NCBI GenBank assembly: GCA_900766895.1
Contig: CAAFXF010000037.1
Coordinates: 1-17,896, forward strand
DNA: 17,896 nt
From: Clostridia bacterium
GTDB taxonomy: Bacteria; Bacillota; Clostridia; Oscillospirales; Acutalibacteraceae
Reading direction: 5' to 3'
In this document: positions 1-8,592 of the stretch, one piece after another
How positions within the stretch are numbered: position 1 is the stretch's first letter
How the letters are laid out: each line of letters starts with the position of its first letter
Notes under the pieces: generated by a model
Database searches by the model: none
What the model was told of the DNA's origin: nothing
The model's input: only the letters and a program-made list of their open reading frames with translations
Translations under genes and position numbers: made by a program

Positions 1-56
1 ATTCTCTGCATCTCTGCAAGCTTTTTCATATTATTTGTTGCAAGAATAAAATCCAT
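1..56 (-). CDS. rdgB: RdgB/HAM1-like XTP/dITP diphosphatase, N-terminal fragment
   Basis: The last gene of the minus-strand array, cut by the window edge after 18 codons plus two bases. The visible start is MDFILATNNMKKLAEMQ. The beta strand followed by ATNNxxKxxE matches the nucleotide-binding N-terminus of the Ham1/RdgB family (usually ATxNxxKxxE). By family knowledge these enzymes hydrolyse non-canonical purine triphosphates such as dITP and XTP to monophosphates, keeping them out of DNA. The start ATG overlaps the ftsY stop in TAATG, which suggests translational coupling. Only the N-terminus is available, so the call rests on one motif and on position. Confidence 0.75.
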   Translation of the reverse strand, partial: MDFILATNNMKKLAEMQR

Positions 57-1054
57 TACTTATCCTCCCCGTCGGCATCATCCTGACGCGTTACATTTTC
101 GTTAATGAAATCAGCGATAGTGCTGTCATCATCGTGGGTTGGCTTTATGTCAAACATAGCAGACGCAAATGCCTCTGCATCAAACGGCTGGAGGTCATCA
201 ATCTGCTCGCCGACGCCTACAAACTTAACAGGAACATCAAGCTCGTTGTTAATTGCAAGAACAACTCCGCCCCTTGCAGTTCCGTCAAGCTTTGTGAGAA
301 TTATACCCGTAATGCCTGCCGCTTCCTTAAAGTCCTTTGCCTGATTAACGGCATTTTGACCTGTTGTTGCATCAAGGACAAGCAAGGTTTCTCTGCTTGC
401 ATCCGGAAGCTCTCTGTCAATAACGCGGCTGATTTTGTTAAGCTCGTCCATAAGGTTTTTCTTGTTATGCAATCTGCCTGCCGTGTCGATAATAATTACA
501 TCGGCATTTTTTGCCTTTCCGGACTGAATTGTATCATACACAACTGCGGCAGGGTCTGCACCCTCTGCGTGCTTAACAAGCGGAACATCTGCTCTGTCTG
601 CCCAAACCTGAAGCTGCTCAATGGCGCCCGCACGGAAGGTATCGGCGGCACCGAGAACAACGCTTCTGCCCATAGACTTAAGTCGCATTGCAAGCTTGCC
701 TATCGTTGTTGTTTTGCCAACGCCGTTTACACCGATAACAAGAATAATCGACGGCTTTGTGCGCAATGAAAGATAGCTACCGCCCCAAACAACACCGGCA
801 ACGATGTCCTTAAGGGTTTCTCTAACCTGAGGTACGCTTGTAATATTATCGTTTTCTATTTTTTCCTTTAAGTCACCTATTACTCTTTCTGCCGTCGTAA
901 AGCCGACATCACCCATAATAAGAATTTCTTCAAGCTCCTCAAAAAGTTCATCAGTAATCTTTTCGTGGGATTCGATTGTCTCGTTGATTTGAGCAACCAT
1001 CCCTGTTTCACGGGTTTTCTTCAAACCCTTTCTGAATTTATCAAACAAGCCCAT
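56..1054 (-). CDS. ftsY: FtsY, signal recognition particle receptor GTPase
   Basis: 332 aa. FtsY is the membrane-associated receptor that docks SRP-ribosome complexes at the Sec translocon. The N-terminus is short and basic (residues 1-20), followed by the helical N domain and the SRP GTPase G domain. Visible motifs are the P-loop GVNGVGKT at 108-115, DTFRAGA at 138-144, DTAGR at 190-194, TKLDG at 254-258 and the closing GVGEQIDDLQPF at 280-291. The acidic A domain of proteobacterial FtsY is missing, as is usual in Firmicutes. The tail is acidic. The start ATG follows a GAGGAAA ribosome binding site. It lies 32 bases after smc, the usual Firmicute order, and its stop overlaps the rdgB start. 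FtsY is distinguished from Ffh by the lack of a C-terminal M domain. Confidence 0.97.
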   Translation of the reverse strand: MGLFDKFRKGLKKTRETGMVAQINETIESHEKITDELFEELEEILIMGDVGFTTAERVIGDLKEKIENDNITSVPQVRETLKDIVAGVVWGGSYLSLRTKPSIILVIGVNGVGKTTTIGKLAMRLKSMGRSVVLGAADTFRAGAIEQLQVWADRADVPLVKHAEGADPAAVVYDTIQSGKAKNADVIIIDTAGRLHNKKNLMDELNKISRVIDRELPDASRETLLVLDATTGQNAVNQAKDFKEAAGITGIILTKLDGTARGGVVLAINNELDVPVKFVGVGEQIDDLQPFDAEAFASAMFDIKPTHDDDSTIADFINENVTRQDDADGEDK

Positions 1055-1086
1055 AATATTTCCTCGCTAAATGTTTGTTATATGTA

Positions 1087-4000
1087 TTATGCCTCAAGTC
1101 CCATTTGCTGTGCAAGCTCTGCGGACTGAAGCTCAAGAAGCTTTGAAACACCCTTTTCCTGCATGGTAACACCGTACAAAACATCTGCCTCCTCCATAGT
1201 ACCTCTACGGTGAGTGATGGAGATAAACTGTGTTTTGTCTGTCATACGGCGCATATATTTTGCAAAGCGTTCAACATTAACATCGTCAAGTGCCGCCTCA
1301 ACCTCGTCATAAATACAAAACGGTGACGGCTGAACCTTAAGCACGCTAAAGAGCAATGCCATTGCCGCAAGCGACTTTTCACCGCCCGAGAAAAGATTAA
1401 TGTTTTGTACCGATTTTCCCGGTGGCTGAATTTTAATTTCTATTGCAGATTCAAGGCAATTATCAGGCTCTTCAAGAATAATCTCGCCGTTGCCTCCGCC
1501 GAAGAAATCTGCAAAGCAGGTTTTGAACTCTGTGTTAATCCTGTTGAACTGAGCCATAAACTTTTCGCTCATTGATGAGGTCAAATCATCAATAATTTTT
1601 GCAAGCTCCTTTTTGCTCTGCTCAATGTCATCAATCTGTTCCTTAAGGAAGGTGTATCTTTCGGATACCTCCTTGTATTCCTCAATAGCACCTACATTGA
1701 TTGAGCCAAGTCCCTTGATTGCAACCTTAATTTCATGCAAACGCTTTTTAGCCTGTGCCATATCCTCGATAACAATACCGAGTGCCTGTGCCTCCGGCTT
1801 TGTAAGCTCGTACTGTTCAAAAAGCATATCGCCGAGCTCATCGTATTCTTTCTTCATATTAGACTTGCGTTCCTCAAGTCTTACAATATCGGCTGACAGC
1901 TTTTCTTTATCGGCAAGGGTTGACTTTTCGGTAGCACGAAGCTCGCCGGACTGCTTTTCAAGCTCGTTTCTGCTGTTAATCTCGTCTTGAATATCAGCTG
2001 TGCTTTCGCCTGCCTTTTTGCGAAGCTCGTCTGCTTCACGCTTAACATCGTTTATGGAAAGGATGAGCGCCTCGTTCTTTGCCTTGATTTCGTTAATCTC
2101 ATCGGTAATGGTGCGAACTCTGTCGGACTGTGTAGACTTGCGAAGCTCGAGCTCCTCAACGGAAAGTCTTGCCGCCTCGCTATCCTTTGTAAGAGTAACA
2201 ATGTCAAGATTAATCTGCTCTGTTTTTTCTCTTATTTCGTCACGCTTTACGGAAAGCTCCTGTGCATTTGCGGAAATTGAATTAATCTCCTGCTCGGTAT
2301 CGGCCATTTGCTTTTCAAGCTCGTCTGCCTCCTGCTGTGCGTTTTCGATAGCCTGACGGAGCAGCATAATTCTGCCGTCGCTGTTTTCCTGCTCTCGCTT
2401 AAGAGCCTCGCATTGACCGACATATGAGGTCAGCTTGTCCGAAATCAGCTTATCGTCGCCCTCGGCACGAATAAGCTCCTCCTTTGCATTACGAAGGTCT
2501 GCGTCTGCTCCCTGCAAATCCGCATATGCAAGGCTTGCATCCTCGGTAGCCTTTTTAAGCTCTGCCTGAACAGTCTCAAGCTCTCTGCCGATTTTTTCGG
2601 TTTCTGCCTTAAGCTCATCAATAAGATTAGCGCGTGAAAGCACACCGCTTCCCTTACCCTTTGAGCCACCCGACATTGAACCGCCGGGATTCATAACCTG
2701 ACCGTCAAGGGTTACGAGCTTATATTTGTTCTTGTATCTTTTTGAAATTGCAATAGCACAGTCAATATCCTCTACAACCATTACTCTACCAAGCAGATTT
2801 TCAACAATGGCTCTGTACTGCTCATCACAATCAACAAGATTTGAAGCAATATCCACAAAACCGAAATTATCATCCAAATCCTTTTCCTCGATGTATCTGG
2901 GCTTTATAGCTGATATTGGGAGGAAGGTTGCACGGCCGATATTGTTTTGCTTCAAATAATTGATGGCACGCTTTGCGTCGCCCTCTGTTGAAACAACAAT
3001 GTTTTGCATTGCCGCGCCCAAGGCAATTTCTATTGCTGTTGAATTTTCGTTATCAACAGTAATAAGCTGTGACAATGTGCCGTGAATACCCGGAAGAGCC
3101 TTGCTTTTGCTTTGCTTTAGCACAGCCTTTACTGCACCGGAAAAGCCCTCCATATTCTTTTCAAGGTCCTCAAGCACTCGCGCACGGTCTGCCTTTTCTG
3201 CCATTTGACGCGCAAGCGACTCTGCCTTCTGCTTAACAGCTTCTGCCTTTTTATGCTTTGCGTCAACCTTTATTTGATAGCCCTCAAGTGAATTTTCGTA
3301 TTCGCTGATTCTTTCCTTCAAAAACTCAAGATTGCTTTTGCTTTCCTCTGCCTGAGATTTAATGTATTCAATATCCTTTTCGGCATTTTCAATTTGAGCA
3401 GATATGGTATCCTTGCGAGAATTAATCTCATCTATCGATGAGGTTGCCTGCGACATCTTAACCTTGCTGTCGGAAAGCTTAAGGGTTAATGATGTAAGCT
3501 GTTGATTGAGTTCAACCGACTTATCCGAAAACTCAAGATTTTCGTTTTGTACCTTGTTTAGTTCATTTACAACGTCCTCAAGCTCTGCTCTTTTTTGAAC
3601 GATCTGCCTTTCTGTATCCGCAATAAGCTCGTTTTTCTCGGCAATCTGCTCATCAATAGATGCACCTGTGCCGTCGGCGTCGTTGATGTCATCGGTAAGC
3701 CTGCCGATTATATCGTTATTATGCTCAAGGGTTGCGTTGAGAACGCTGATTTCACCGTCCTTGCGCAGTGCCTCCTCCTCAAGCTGTGAAGCATTAATTC
3801 TTCTTTGCTCTATATCAAGATTGATAGAGGTAATACCCTTTGCGGCTTCCTCAAGCTCCTGTTCTATTCTTGCAAGGTCTGCCTCACAGATTTCGTACGA
3901 GGCTCTTACTGCGTCAATCTTGTGTTCCTGCTCTCTCAAATCAACCGTAAATCTGTTGATTTTGTTAAGCCAAACACCTATTTCAAGAGTCTTCTTTTCT

Positions 4001-4659
4001 TCACTGTACTCAAGAAATTTTTGAGCCTTTTCGCTTTGAGTTTTAAGCGGACCGACACGACCTTCAAGCTCACCGAGAATATCAAGAAGCCTTACAAGAT
4101 TTTCCTGTGCCTGATCAAGTCTGCGCTCGGCATCCTTTCTCTTATGACGGAAGCGGGAGATACCTGCCGCCTCTTCAAAAAGCTCTCGCCTGTCCTCGTT
4201 CTTTGCGGAAATGATAGAGTCAATCTTGCCCTGACCTACCATAGAATATCCGTCAGAGCCGAGACCTGTATCCATAAACAGCTCGTGAATATCCTTTCTT
4301 CTTACAGACTCACCGTCAATTTTATATTCACTTTCACCGGAACGATAGTATCTACGCGTTACCGTTACAATCTCGCCACGGTCCTTAAGCGCCGAGTCGG
4401 AATTATCAAGGGTTAAGGTGACCTGTGCAAAGCCCAACGCCTTTCGCTTTGATGTACCGCCGAAAATGACGTCCTCCATTTTTGAACCGCGAAGCGACTT
4501 TGTGCTTGTTTCGCCGAGAACCCAGCGAACAGCATCGGAAATATTACTTTTACCCGAGCCGTTTGGTCCTACAACCGCTGTAATACCCTTGCCGAAATTC
4601 AATTCTGTTTTGTCAGGGAATGACTTGAATCCCTGCATTTCCAATGATCTAAGTAACAT
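1087..4659 (-). CDS. smc: SMC, chromosome condensation and segregation ATPase
   Basis: 1190 aa, full length for bacterial SMC. It forms a ring-shaped dimer that, with ScpA and ScpB (not in this window), extrudes DNA loops and organises newly replicated origins. The N-terminal head has MLLRSLEMQGFKSF and Walker A GPNGSGKS at 31-38, with a Q-loop near Q143. A long charged coiled coil follows. The hinge spans about 505-670 and contains the glycine-rich NPGGSMSGGS. A second coiled coil leads to the C-terminal head with the ABC signature FSGGE at 1090-1094, Walker B ending in D1118-E1119 and switch His1150. The signature begins with Phe where Leu is usual. There is no good Shine-Dalgarno site; the ATG is five bases after the radical SAM stop, so translation is probably coupled. 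Confidence 0.98.
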   Translation of the reverse strand: MLLRSLEMQGFKSFPDKTELNFGKGITAVVGPNGSGKSNISDAVRWVLGETSTKSLRGSKMEDVIFGGTSKRKALGFAQVTLTLDNSDSALKDRGEIVTVTRRYYRSGESEYKIDGESVRRKDIHELFMDTGLGSDGYSMVGQGKIDSIISAKNEDRRELFEEAAGISRFRHKRKDAERRLDQAQENLVRLLDILGELEGRVGPLKTQSEKAQKFLEYSEEKKTLEIGVWLNKINRFTVDLREQEHKIDAVRASYEICEADLARIEQELEEAAKGITSINLDIEQRRINASQLEEEALRKDGEISVLNATLEHNNDIIGRLTDDINDADGTGASIDEQIAEKNELIADTERQIVQKRAELEDVVNELNKVQNENLEFSDKSVELNQQLTSLTLKLSDSKVKMSQATSSIDEINSRKDTISAQIENAEKDIEYIKSQAEESKSNLEFLKERISEYENSLEGYQIKVDAKHKKAEAVKQKAESLARQMAEKADRARVLEDLEKNMEGFSGAVKAVLKQSKSKALPGIHGTLSQLITVDNENSTAIEIALGAAMQNIVVSTEGDAKRAINYLKQNNIGRATFLPISAIKPRYIEEKDLDDNFGFVDIASNLVDCDEQYRAIVENLLGRVMVVEDIDCAIAISKRYKNKYKLVTLDGQVMNPGGSMSGGSKGKGSGVLSRANLIDELKAETEKIGRELETVQAELKKATEDASLAYADLQGADADLRNAKEELIRAEGDDKLISDKLTSYVGQCEALKREQENSDGRIMLLRQAIENAQQEADELEKQMADTEQEINSISANAQELSVKRDEIREKTEQINLDIVTLTKDSEAARLSVEELELRKSTQSDRVRTITDEINEIKAKNEALILSINDVKREADELRKKAGESTADIQDEINSRNELEKQSGELRATEKSTLADKEKLSADIVRLEERKSNMKKEYDELGDMLFEQYELTKPEAQALGIVIEDMAQAKKRLHEIKVAIKGLGSINVGAIEEYKEVSERYTFLKEQIDDIEQSKKELAKIIDDLTSSMSEKFMAQFNRINTEFKTCFADFFGGGNGEIILEEPDNCLESAIEIKIQPPGKSVQNINLFSGGEKSLAAMALLFSVLKVQPSPFCIYDEVEAALDDVNVERFAKYMRRMTDKTQFISITHRRGTMEEADVLYGVTMQEKGVSKLLELQSAELAQQMGLEA

Positions 4660-4664
4660 ATTTT

Positions 4665-5642
4665 TTACCGTCTTATTATTTTCAAATCGTTTTGAGCAAC
4701 CTTGTCGGTTACCGTTACTTTTATATTGTACCCCTCTTCCATAAGGAAGTAGATGTTTCGTTTTTGCTGCCCTTTTAGTTGAGATACAGATCGAGGATTG
4801 ACCATTATCTCATAATCACCGGGCTTATACTTAAGTATTCTGTTGAGCATATATCTGCTCTTAACTATCTCGCCGAAGGATTCGTGATAAGCTCCGGCAA
4901 CAGCATTTTTCTTTATATCGTCCGATGCGTGAAGCCCAAGGCGAATAACCTTTATTCCTGCATCCTCAAACATCGGCACAAGCCTTGTACAAAGATTTGC
5001 CGCGTCGTCCACGGTTTGCGGCTTAAACACCTCATCCTCGTACAGCCTTGCAAGCATTGTTCCCTTTAGCACAACCGTCGGATAAATACGAACAGTTGAC
5101 GGTTGAAGTGCTATTATCCTTTTTGCAGTTTCAACAGCCTTTTCGTCTGTATCAAGATAAAGTCCCGTCATCATTTGAAGACCAAGCTCAAAGCCATAGG
5201 ACTTAATCAGCCTTGATGCATTTTCTACATCCTGTGCCGTGTGCCCGCGAAGATTTGCCTTTAGCACCTCATCATCCATGCTTTGAGCACCGAGTTCAAT
5301 AGAGGTTACGCCATAAGCCTTCAGAATATCCAAAATCTCGTCGTCGATACAATCGGGACGGGTGCTTATCCTTATTCCCCTTACTTTACCGTCGGAAACA
5401 TAGGTGTATGCTGTTTTCAACAGCGACAGCATATATTCCCTGTCTATCGCCGTGAACGAGCCTCCGAAAAAAGCAATCTCGTACTCATATCCTTTTTTTC
5501 TTAATGCCGTTTCAACGGCAGAAATAACATCATCGCAGGTAGGTTGCTTTTGATTGCCCGTAATGGTTTTTTGATTGCAAAACGAGCATTGCTGCGGACA
5601 ACCGAGATGAGGGATAAAAATGCTTATGTTACCCTTTTTCAT
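4665..5642 (-). CDS. Elp3-like radical SAM protein lacking the acetyltransferase domain
   Basis: 325 aa. The N-terminus carries the [4Fe-4S]/S-adenosylmethionine motif CPQQCSFC (Cys15, Cys19, Cys22; CxxxCxxC), followed by the GGSF SAM-binding segment at 60-63. Motifs STRPDCID (93-100) and ELGAQSMDDEVL (116-127) are typical of the Elp3/YhcC group. The C-terminus has SQLKGQQKRN at 287-296. True Elp3 is about 550 residues and ends in a GNAT tRNA-acetyltransferase domain, which is absent here. This short form is known from many Clostridia between rnc and smc, often annotated Elp3-like, with no assigned reaction that I know of. A role in tRNA modification is inference from similarity. The start ATG overlaps the rnc stop in ATGA, and the stop is five bases before smc. 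Confidence 0.85.
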   Translation of the reverse strand: MKKGNISIFIPHLGCPQQCSFCNQKTITGNQKQPTCDDVISAVETALRKKGYEYEIAFFGGSFTAIDREYMLSLLKTAYTYVSDGKVRGIRISTRPDCIDDEILDILKAYGVTSIELGAQSMDDEVLKANLRGHTAQDVENASRLIKSYGFELGLQMMTGLYLDTDEKAVETAKRIIALQPSTVRIYPTVVLKGTMLARLYEDEVFKPQTVDDAANLCTRLVPMFEDAGIKVIRLGLHASDDIKKNAVAGAYHESFGEIVKSRYMLNRILKYKPGDYEIMVNPRSVSQLKGQQKRNIYFLMEEGYNIKVTVTDKVAQNDLKIIRR

Positions 5643-6316
5643 ATAATACCCATCAGCGAAAGTGCTTCCTTCGCCGCCTCCTGCTCTGCCTGCTTTTTGC
5701 TTCTGCCGACACCTCTGCCGACAACATTGGAATTAAGGTGTACCTCCGCCTCAAACATCTTGTCATGGTCAGGTCCCTTTTCGCCTACAATAACATAGTT
5801 TAGGGTTTCATCCTTGTTTTGCTGAATAACCTCCTGAAGCGTGGTTTTGTAATCCTTAAACAAAATGTGATGAGTGTTTATATCACGCGCAAGAAAACGA
5901 AGAATATGTTTTTTTGCAGGCTCAATTCCTCCGTCAAGATAAATTGCTGCAATTAGAGCCTCAAAGGCATTTTCAAGATTTGAATCTCTGTCACTGCCAC
6001 CCGTTTTCAGCTCTCCTCTGCCAAGTAAAAGAAAATCACCGAGATCAATTTCTCTTGCAAAATTTGACAGAGATTGTGTGCATACAAGCGATGAACGAAG
6101 CTTTGAAAGCTCACCCTCCGCCATATCGGGATACCTTTCGTACAGATATTCTGCGGACACAAAGCTTAAAACTGCGTCGCCCAAAAATTCCATTCTTTCG
6201 TTATTGAATTTTTTTTGGTTATCATTTGCATAGGATGAGTGAGTCAAGGCCTCCTGCAAATACTTCTTTTTCTTAAATGTATAACCTATATTTTCTTCTA
6301 AAACTGAAATATCCAT
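5639..6316 (-). CDS. rnc: Ribonuclease III
   Basis: 225 aa, normal length. RNase III cuts double-stranded RNA, notably in rRNA precursor processing, as a homodimer. The nuclease domain (about 1-150) has the signature NERMEFLGD at 39-47, with acidic residues E40, E43 and D47 matching E. coli E38, E41 and D45, E67 matching E65, and E119 matching the catalytic E117. The position equivalent to D114 is Asn116. A double-stranded-RNA-binding domain covers about 154-223 and ends in GRSKKQAEQEAAKEAL. The ATG lies two bases past the plsX stop and follows AAGAG; the stop overlaps the next gene in ATGA. The rnc-smc-ftsY order is typical of Firmicutes. Confidence 0.97.
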   Translation of the reverse strand: MDISVLEENIGYTFKKKKYLQEALTHSSYANDNQKKFNNERMEFLGDAVLSFVSAEYLYERYPDMAEGELSKLRSSLVCTQSLSNFAREIDLGDFLLLGRGELKTGGSDRDSNLENAFEALIAAIYLDGGIEPAKKHILRFLARDINTHHILFKDYKTTLQEVIQQNKDETLNYVIVGEKGPDHDKMFEAEVHLNSNVVGRGVGRSKKQAEQEAAKEALSLMGII

Positions 6317-6318
6317 AG

Positions 6319-7314
6319 CTACTCTTGCGATTGCAGTTCCTTCTCTATTTTATTTATCAGATCGGTTTTCAAAAACATAACCGCCTGCTTAACTGCGTTC
6401 TTAAAGCACCGTGCATCTGCCGAGCCGTGAGCCTTTATTACCGGCTTTTTGACACCGAGCATTACCGCACCGCCGTATTCCTTATAATCAAACTGTGCCT
6501 TCATATCGTTTATACCGGAGCGGACTCCAAGATATGAAAGCTTACTCAAGGTGTTTTTGTAAAATGCATCCTTGATGCCCTGCATAAGCACCTTTGCAAC
6601 GCCCTCATAGGTTTTCAGGATAAGATTACCCGTAAAGCCGTCGGCAACTACGACATCCGCATCACCAAACGGTATCTGCCTACCCTCAATGTTGCCCACA
6701 AAATTATACGGGGCGTTTTTCATCATTTGATATGCCTCCTTGACAACAGGAGTTCCCTTTGTTTCCTCTGTTCCATTGTTTGCAAGTGCAACGGTAGGAT
6801 TTGGCACACCAAAGATATTTTGCATATAAATTGAACCTAAAAGGCCAAACTGACATAAATATTCGCTTTTACACTCGGCATTTGCACCGCAGTCCATAAG
6901 CACAAACGGCTTTGCTCCACTCGGCATAACCGATGCAATTGCAGGGCGCTTAACGCCCTTTATTCTTTTTGTAATGAGTGTTGCACCGACAGTTATTGCA
7001 CCTGTGTTGCCTGCACTTACAAAGGCATCGCCCGCACCGTCGTTAAGGAGCCTAAAGCCTACTGCCATAGAGCTGTCAGGCTTTCCTCTTAAAACGGTCT
7101 TGGCATCATCGCAGTTGTCAATAACCTGTGTGCAATTTACGATTCTTGTATTCTTCAGCGCAATGCCGTTTTCCTTAACGCAGTTGTTTATTACGACTTC
7201 ATCACCAAGCAAAACAATCTCGTCAATGCCGTATTCGTCAACAGCAAGCATACTGCCCTTTATTATTTCAAGCGGAGCATTATCTCCGCCCATTGCGTCT
7301 ACAATAATTTTCAT
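6319..7314 (-). CDS. plsX: PlsX, acyl-ACP:phosphate acyltransferase
   Basis: 331 aa. PlsX makes acyl-phosphate from acyl-ACP, the first step of the PlsX/PlsY route to phosphatidic acid, acting at the membrane surface. The N-terminus MKIIVDAMGGDNAP is the family hallmark. Further matches are the central VSAGNTGA segment, VLMDCGANAECK, VVVADGFTGNL and the C-terminal GGAVMLGVKKPVIKAHG. A GGAGAA ribosome binding site precedes the ATG, which overlaps the trmFO stop in ATGA. rnc begins two bases after the stop. In many Firmicutes fab genes or acpP lie on either side of plsX; none are here, so its acyl-carrier partner must be encoded elsewhere. Confidence 0.97.
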   Translation of the reverse strand: MKIIVDAMGGDNAPLEIIKGSMLAVDEYGIDEIVLLGDEVVINNCVKENGIALKNTRIVNCTQVIDNCDDAKTVLRGKPDSSMAVGFRLLNDGAGDAFVSAGNTGAITVGATLITKRIKGVKRPAIASVMPSGAKPFVLMDCGANAECKSEYLCQFGLLGSIYMQNIFGVPNPTVALANNGTEETKGTPVVKEAYQMMKNAPYNFVGNIEGRQIPFGDADVVVADGFTGNLILKTYEGVAKVLMQGIKDAFYKNTLSKLSYLGVRSGINDMKAQFDYKEYGGAVMLGVKKPVIKAHGSADARCFKNAVKQAVMFLKTDLINKIEKELQSQE

Positions 7315-8591
7315 AGCTTCTCCAATGCTCTTTGAGCAAGAGCCATATATCTTTCTCGTTTGTCCTTTATTTTTGGTTCGATAGGCGGTAAAATGCCGAA
7401 ATTTGCACCCATAGGCTGAAAATCAGTTACGCTTTCGTCACTGATATACTGCGAAAGGGCACCTATCATATTGTATTCGCTGAGCACAAGAGACTCTCTG
7501 CCCTCGGCACGTCTGACAGCATTTATGCCTGCCATAATACCGGATGCCGCCGACTCCATATATCCCTCAACGCCGGTAATCTGTCCTGCAAAAAAGATGT
7601 TGGGATTTTTCCTCAGGCTGAAATCTGCATTTAGTAGCTTTGGTGAATTCAAAAACGAATTTCTGTGCATTACACCGTAACGAACAAACTCTGCATTTTC
7701 AAGTCCGGGAATCATAGAAAACACTCTCTTTTGCTCGCCGAATTTAAGGTTAGTTTGAAAGCCGACCAGGTTAAACATTGTGCCCTTGCTGTTTTCTCTG
7801 CGAAGCTGAACGCACGCCCAAGGTCTGTGGCCTGTGTTTGGGTCAACAAGTCCGACCGGCTTCATAGGTCCGAATCTCGGTGCGTCTGCCCCTCGCTTTG
7901 CAAGCTTTTCGATAGGCATACAGCCTTCATATACATCAAAATCGTGAACAACAGCACCCTCGGCATTTATCAATTCATTAATAAAAGCCTCGTACTCTGC
8001 CTTATTAAACGGACAGTTGATGTAATCGTCATCGCCGCCTCGGTCGTATCTTGAAGCACCAAATGCTTTTTGCATATCCACGCTTTCGGCAGTTACTATC
8101 GGTGCCGCCGCGTCGTAAAACGAAAGATAATCACCGCAAAGCCTTTGTATTTCCTCACCGAGCTTGCCCTCGGTAAGAGGGCCTGTCGCAATAATCAAAA
8201 TCTCGTCATCATCGGGATTGATTGTATCAAACACTCTGCTTTCAACCGAGATGTTAGGATGATTTTTAATCATTTGCGTTACGGTAGAGGAAAAGTCATT
8301 TCTGTCAACGGCAAGTGCTCCGCCCGCAAGCACGGCAGTGTTGCGTGCAACGGGAACGGTGAGCGAGCCAAGCCTTGCCATTTCCTCCTTTAGCAGTCCT
8401 GCGGCACTGTCTATCCTTGAAGCCTTCAAGGAATTTGAACAAACAAGCTCCGCAAAATTTTCACTTTTATGTGCCGGAGAAAATTTAACCGGCTTCATTT
8501 CAACAAGAGTTACACGGTAGCCAGCCTGTGCTATCTGCCAAGCCGCTTCGCAGCCCGCAAGCCCGGCACCGACAACTGTAAATTTTTTCAT
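7311..8591 (-). CDS. trmFO: TrmFO, folate/FAD-dependent tRNA (uracil-54) C5-methyltransferase
   Basis: 426 aa from the chosen start. TrmFO makes ribothymidine at tRNA position 54 using methylenetetrahydrofolate and FAD. The N-terminus has the dinucleotide-binding GAGLAGCEAA at 8-17, then HKSENFAELVCSNSLK with Cys51, and later YEGCMPIE with Cys224; these match the two catalytic cysteines known in B. subtilis (C53, C226). The C-terminal TGVEGYMESAASG (339-351) is conserved. The reading frame stays open upstream for another 42 codons inside topA, but those residues are unlike the family. The ATG at 8591, one base after the topA stop, gives the standard N-terminus. topA-trmFO adjacency is conserved in Firmicutes. 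Confidence 0.97.
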   Translation of the reverse strand: MKKFTVVGAGLAGCEAAWQIAQAGYRVTLVEMKPVKFSPAHKSENFAELVCSNSLKASRIDSAAGLLKEEMARLGSLTVPVARNTAVLAGGALAVDRNDFSSTVTQMIKNHPNISVESRVFDTINPDDDEILIIATGPLTEGKLGEEIQRLCGDYLSFYDAAAPIVTAESVDMQKAFGASRYDRGGDDDYINCPFNKAEYEAFINELINAEGAVVHDFDVYEGCMPIEKLAKRGADAPRFGPMKPVGLVDPNTGHRPWACVQLRRENSKGTMFNLVGFQTNLKFGEQKRVFSMIPGLENAEFVRYGVMHRNSFLNSPKLLNADFSLRKNPNIFFAGQITGVEGYMESAASGIMAGINAVRRAEGRESLVLSEYNMIGALSQYISDESVTDFQPMGANFGILPPIEPKIKDKRERYMALAQRALEKL

Positions 8592-8592
8592 A

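Noticed and set aside
134..769. Plus-strand 211-codon open frame opposite ftsY
   Set aside because: It is antisense to a conserved gene, Cys/Asn-rich with no recognisable motif, and has no promoter or ribosome binding site.
3805..4416. Plus-strand 203-codon open frame opposite smc
   Set aside because: It mirrors the SMC N-terminal head coding sequence and its composition is that of an antisense frame.
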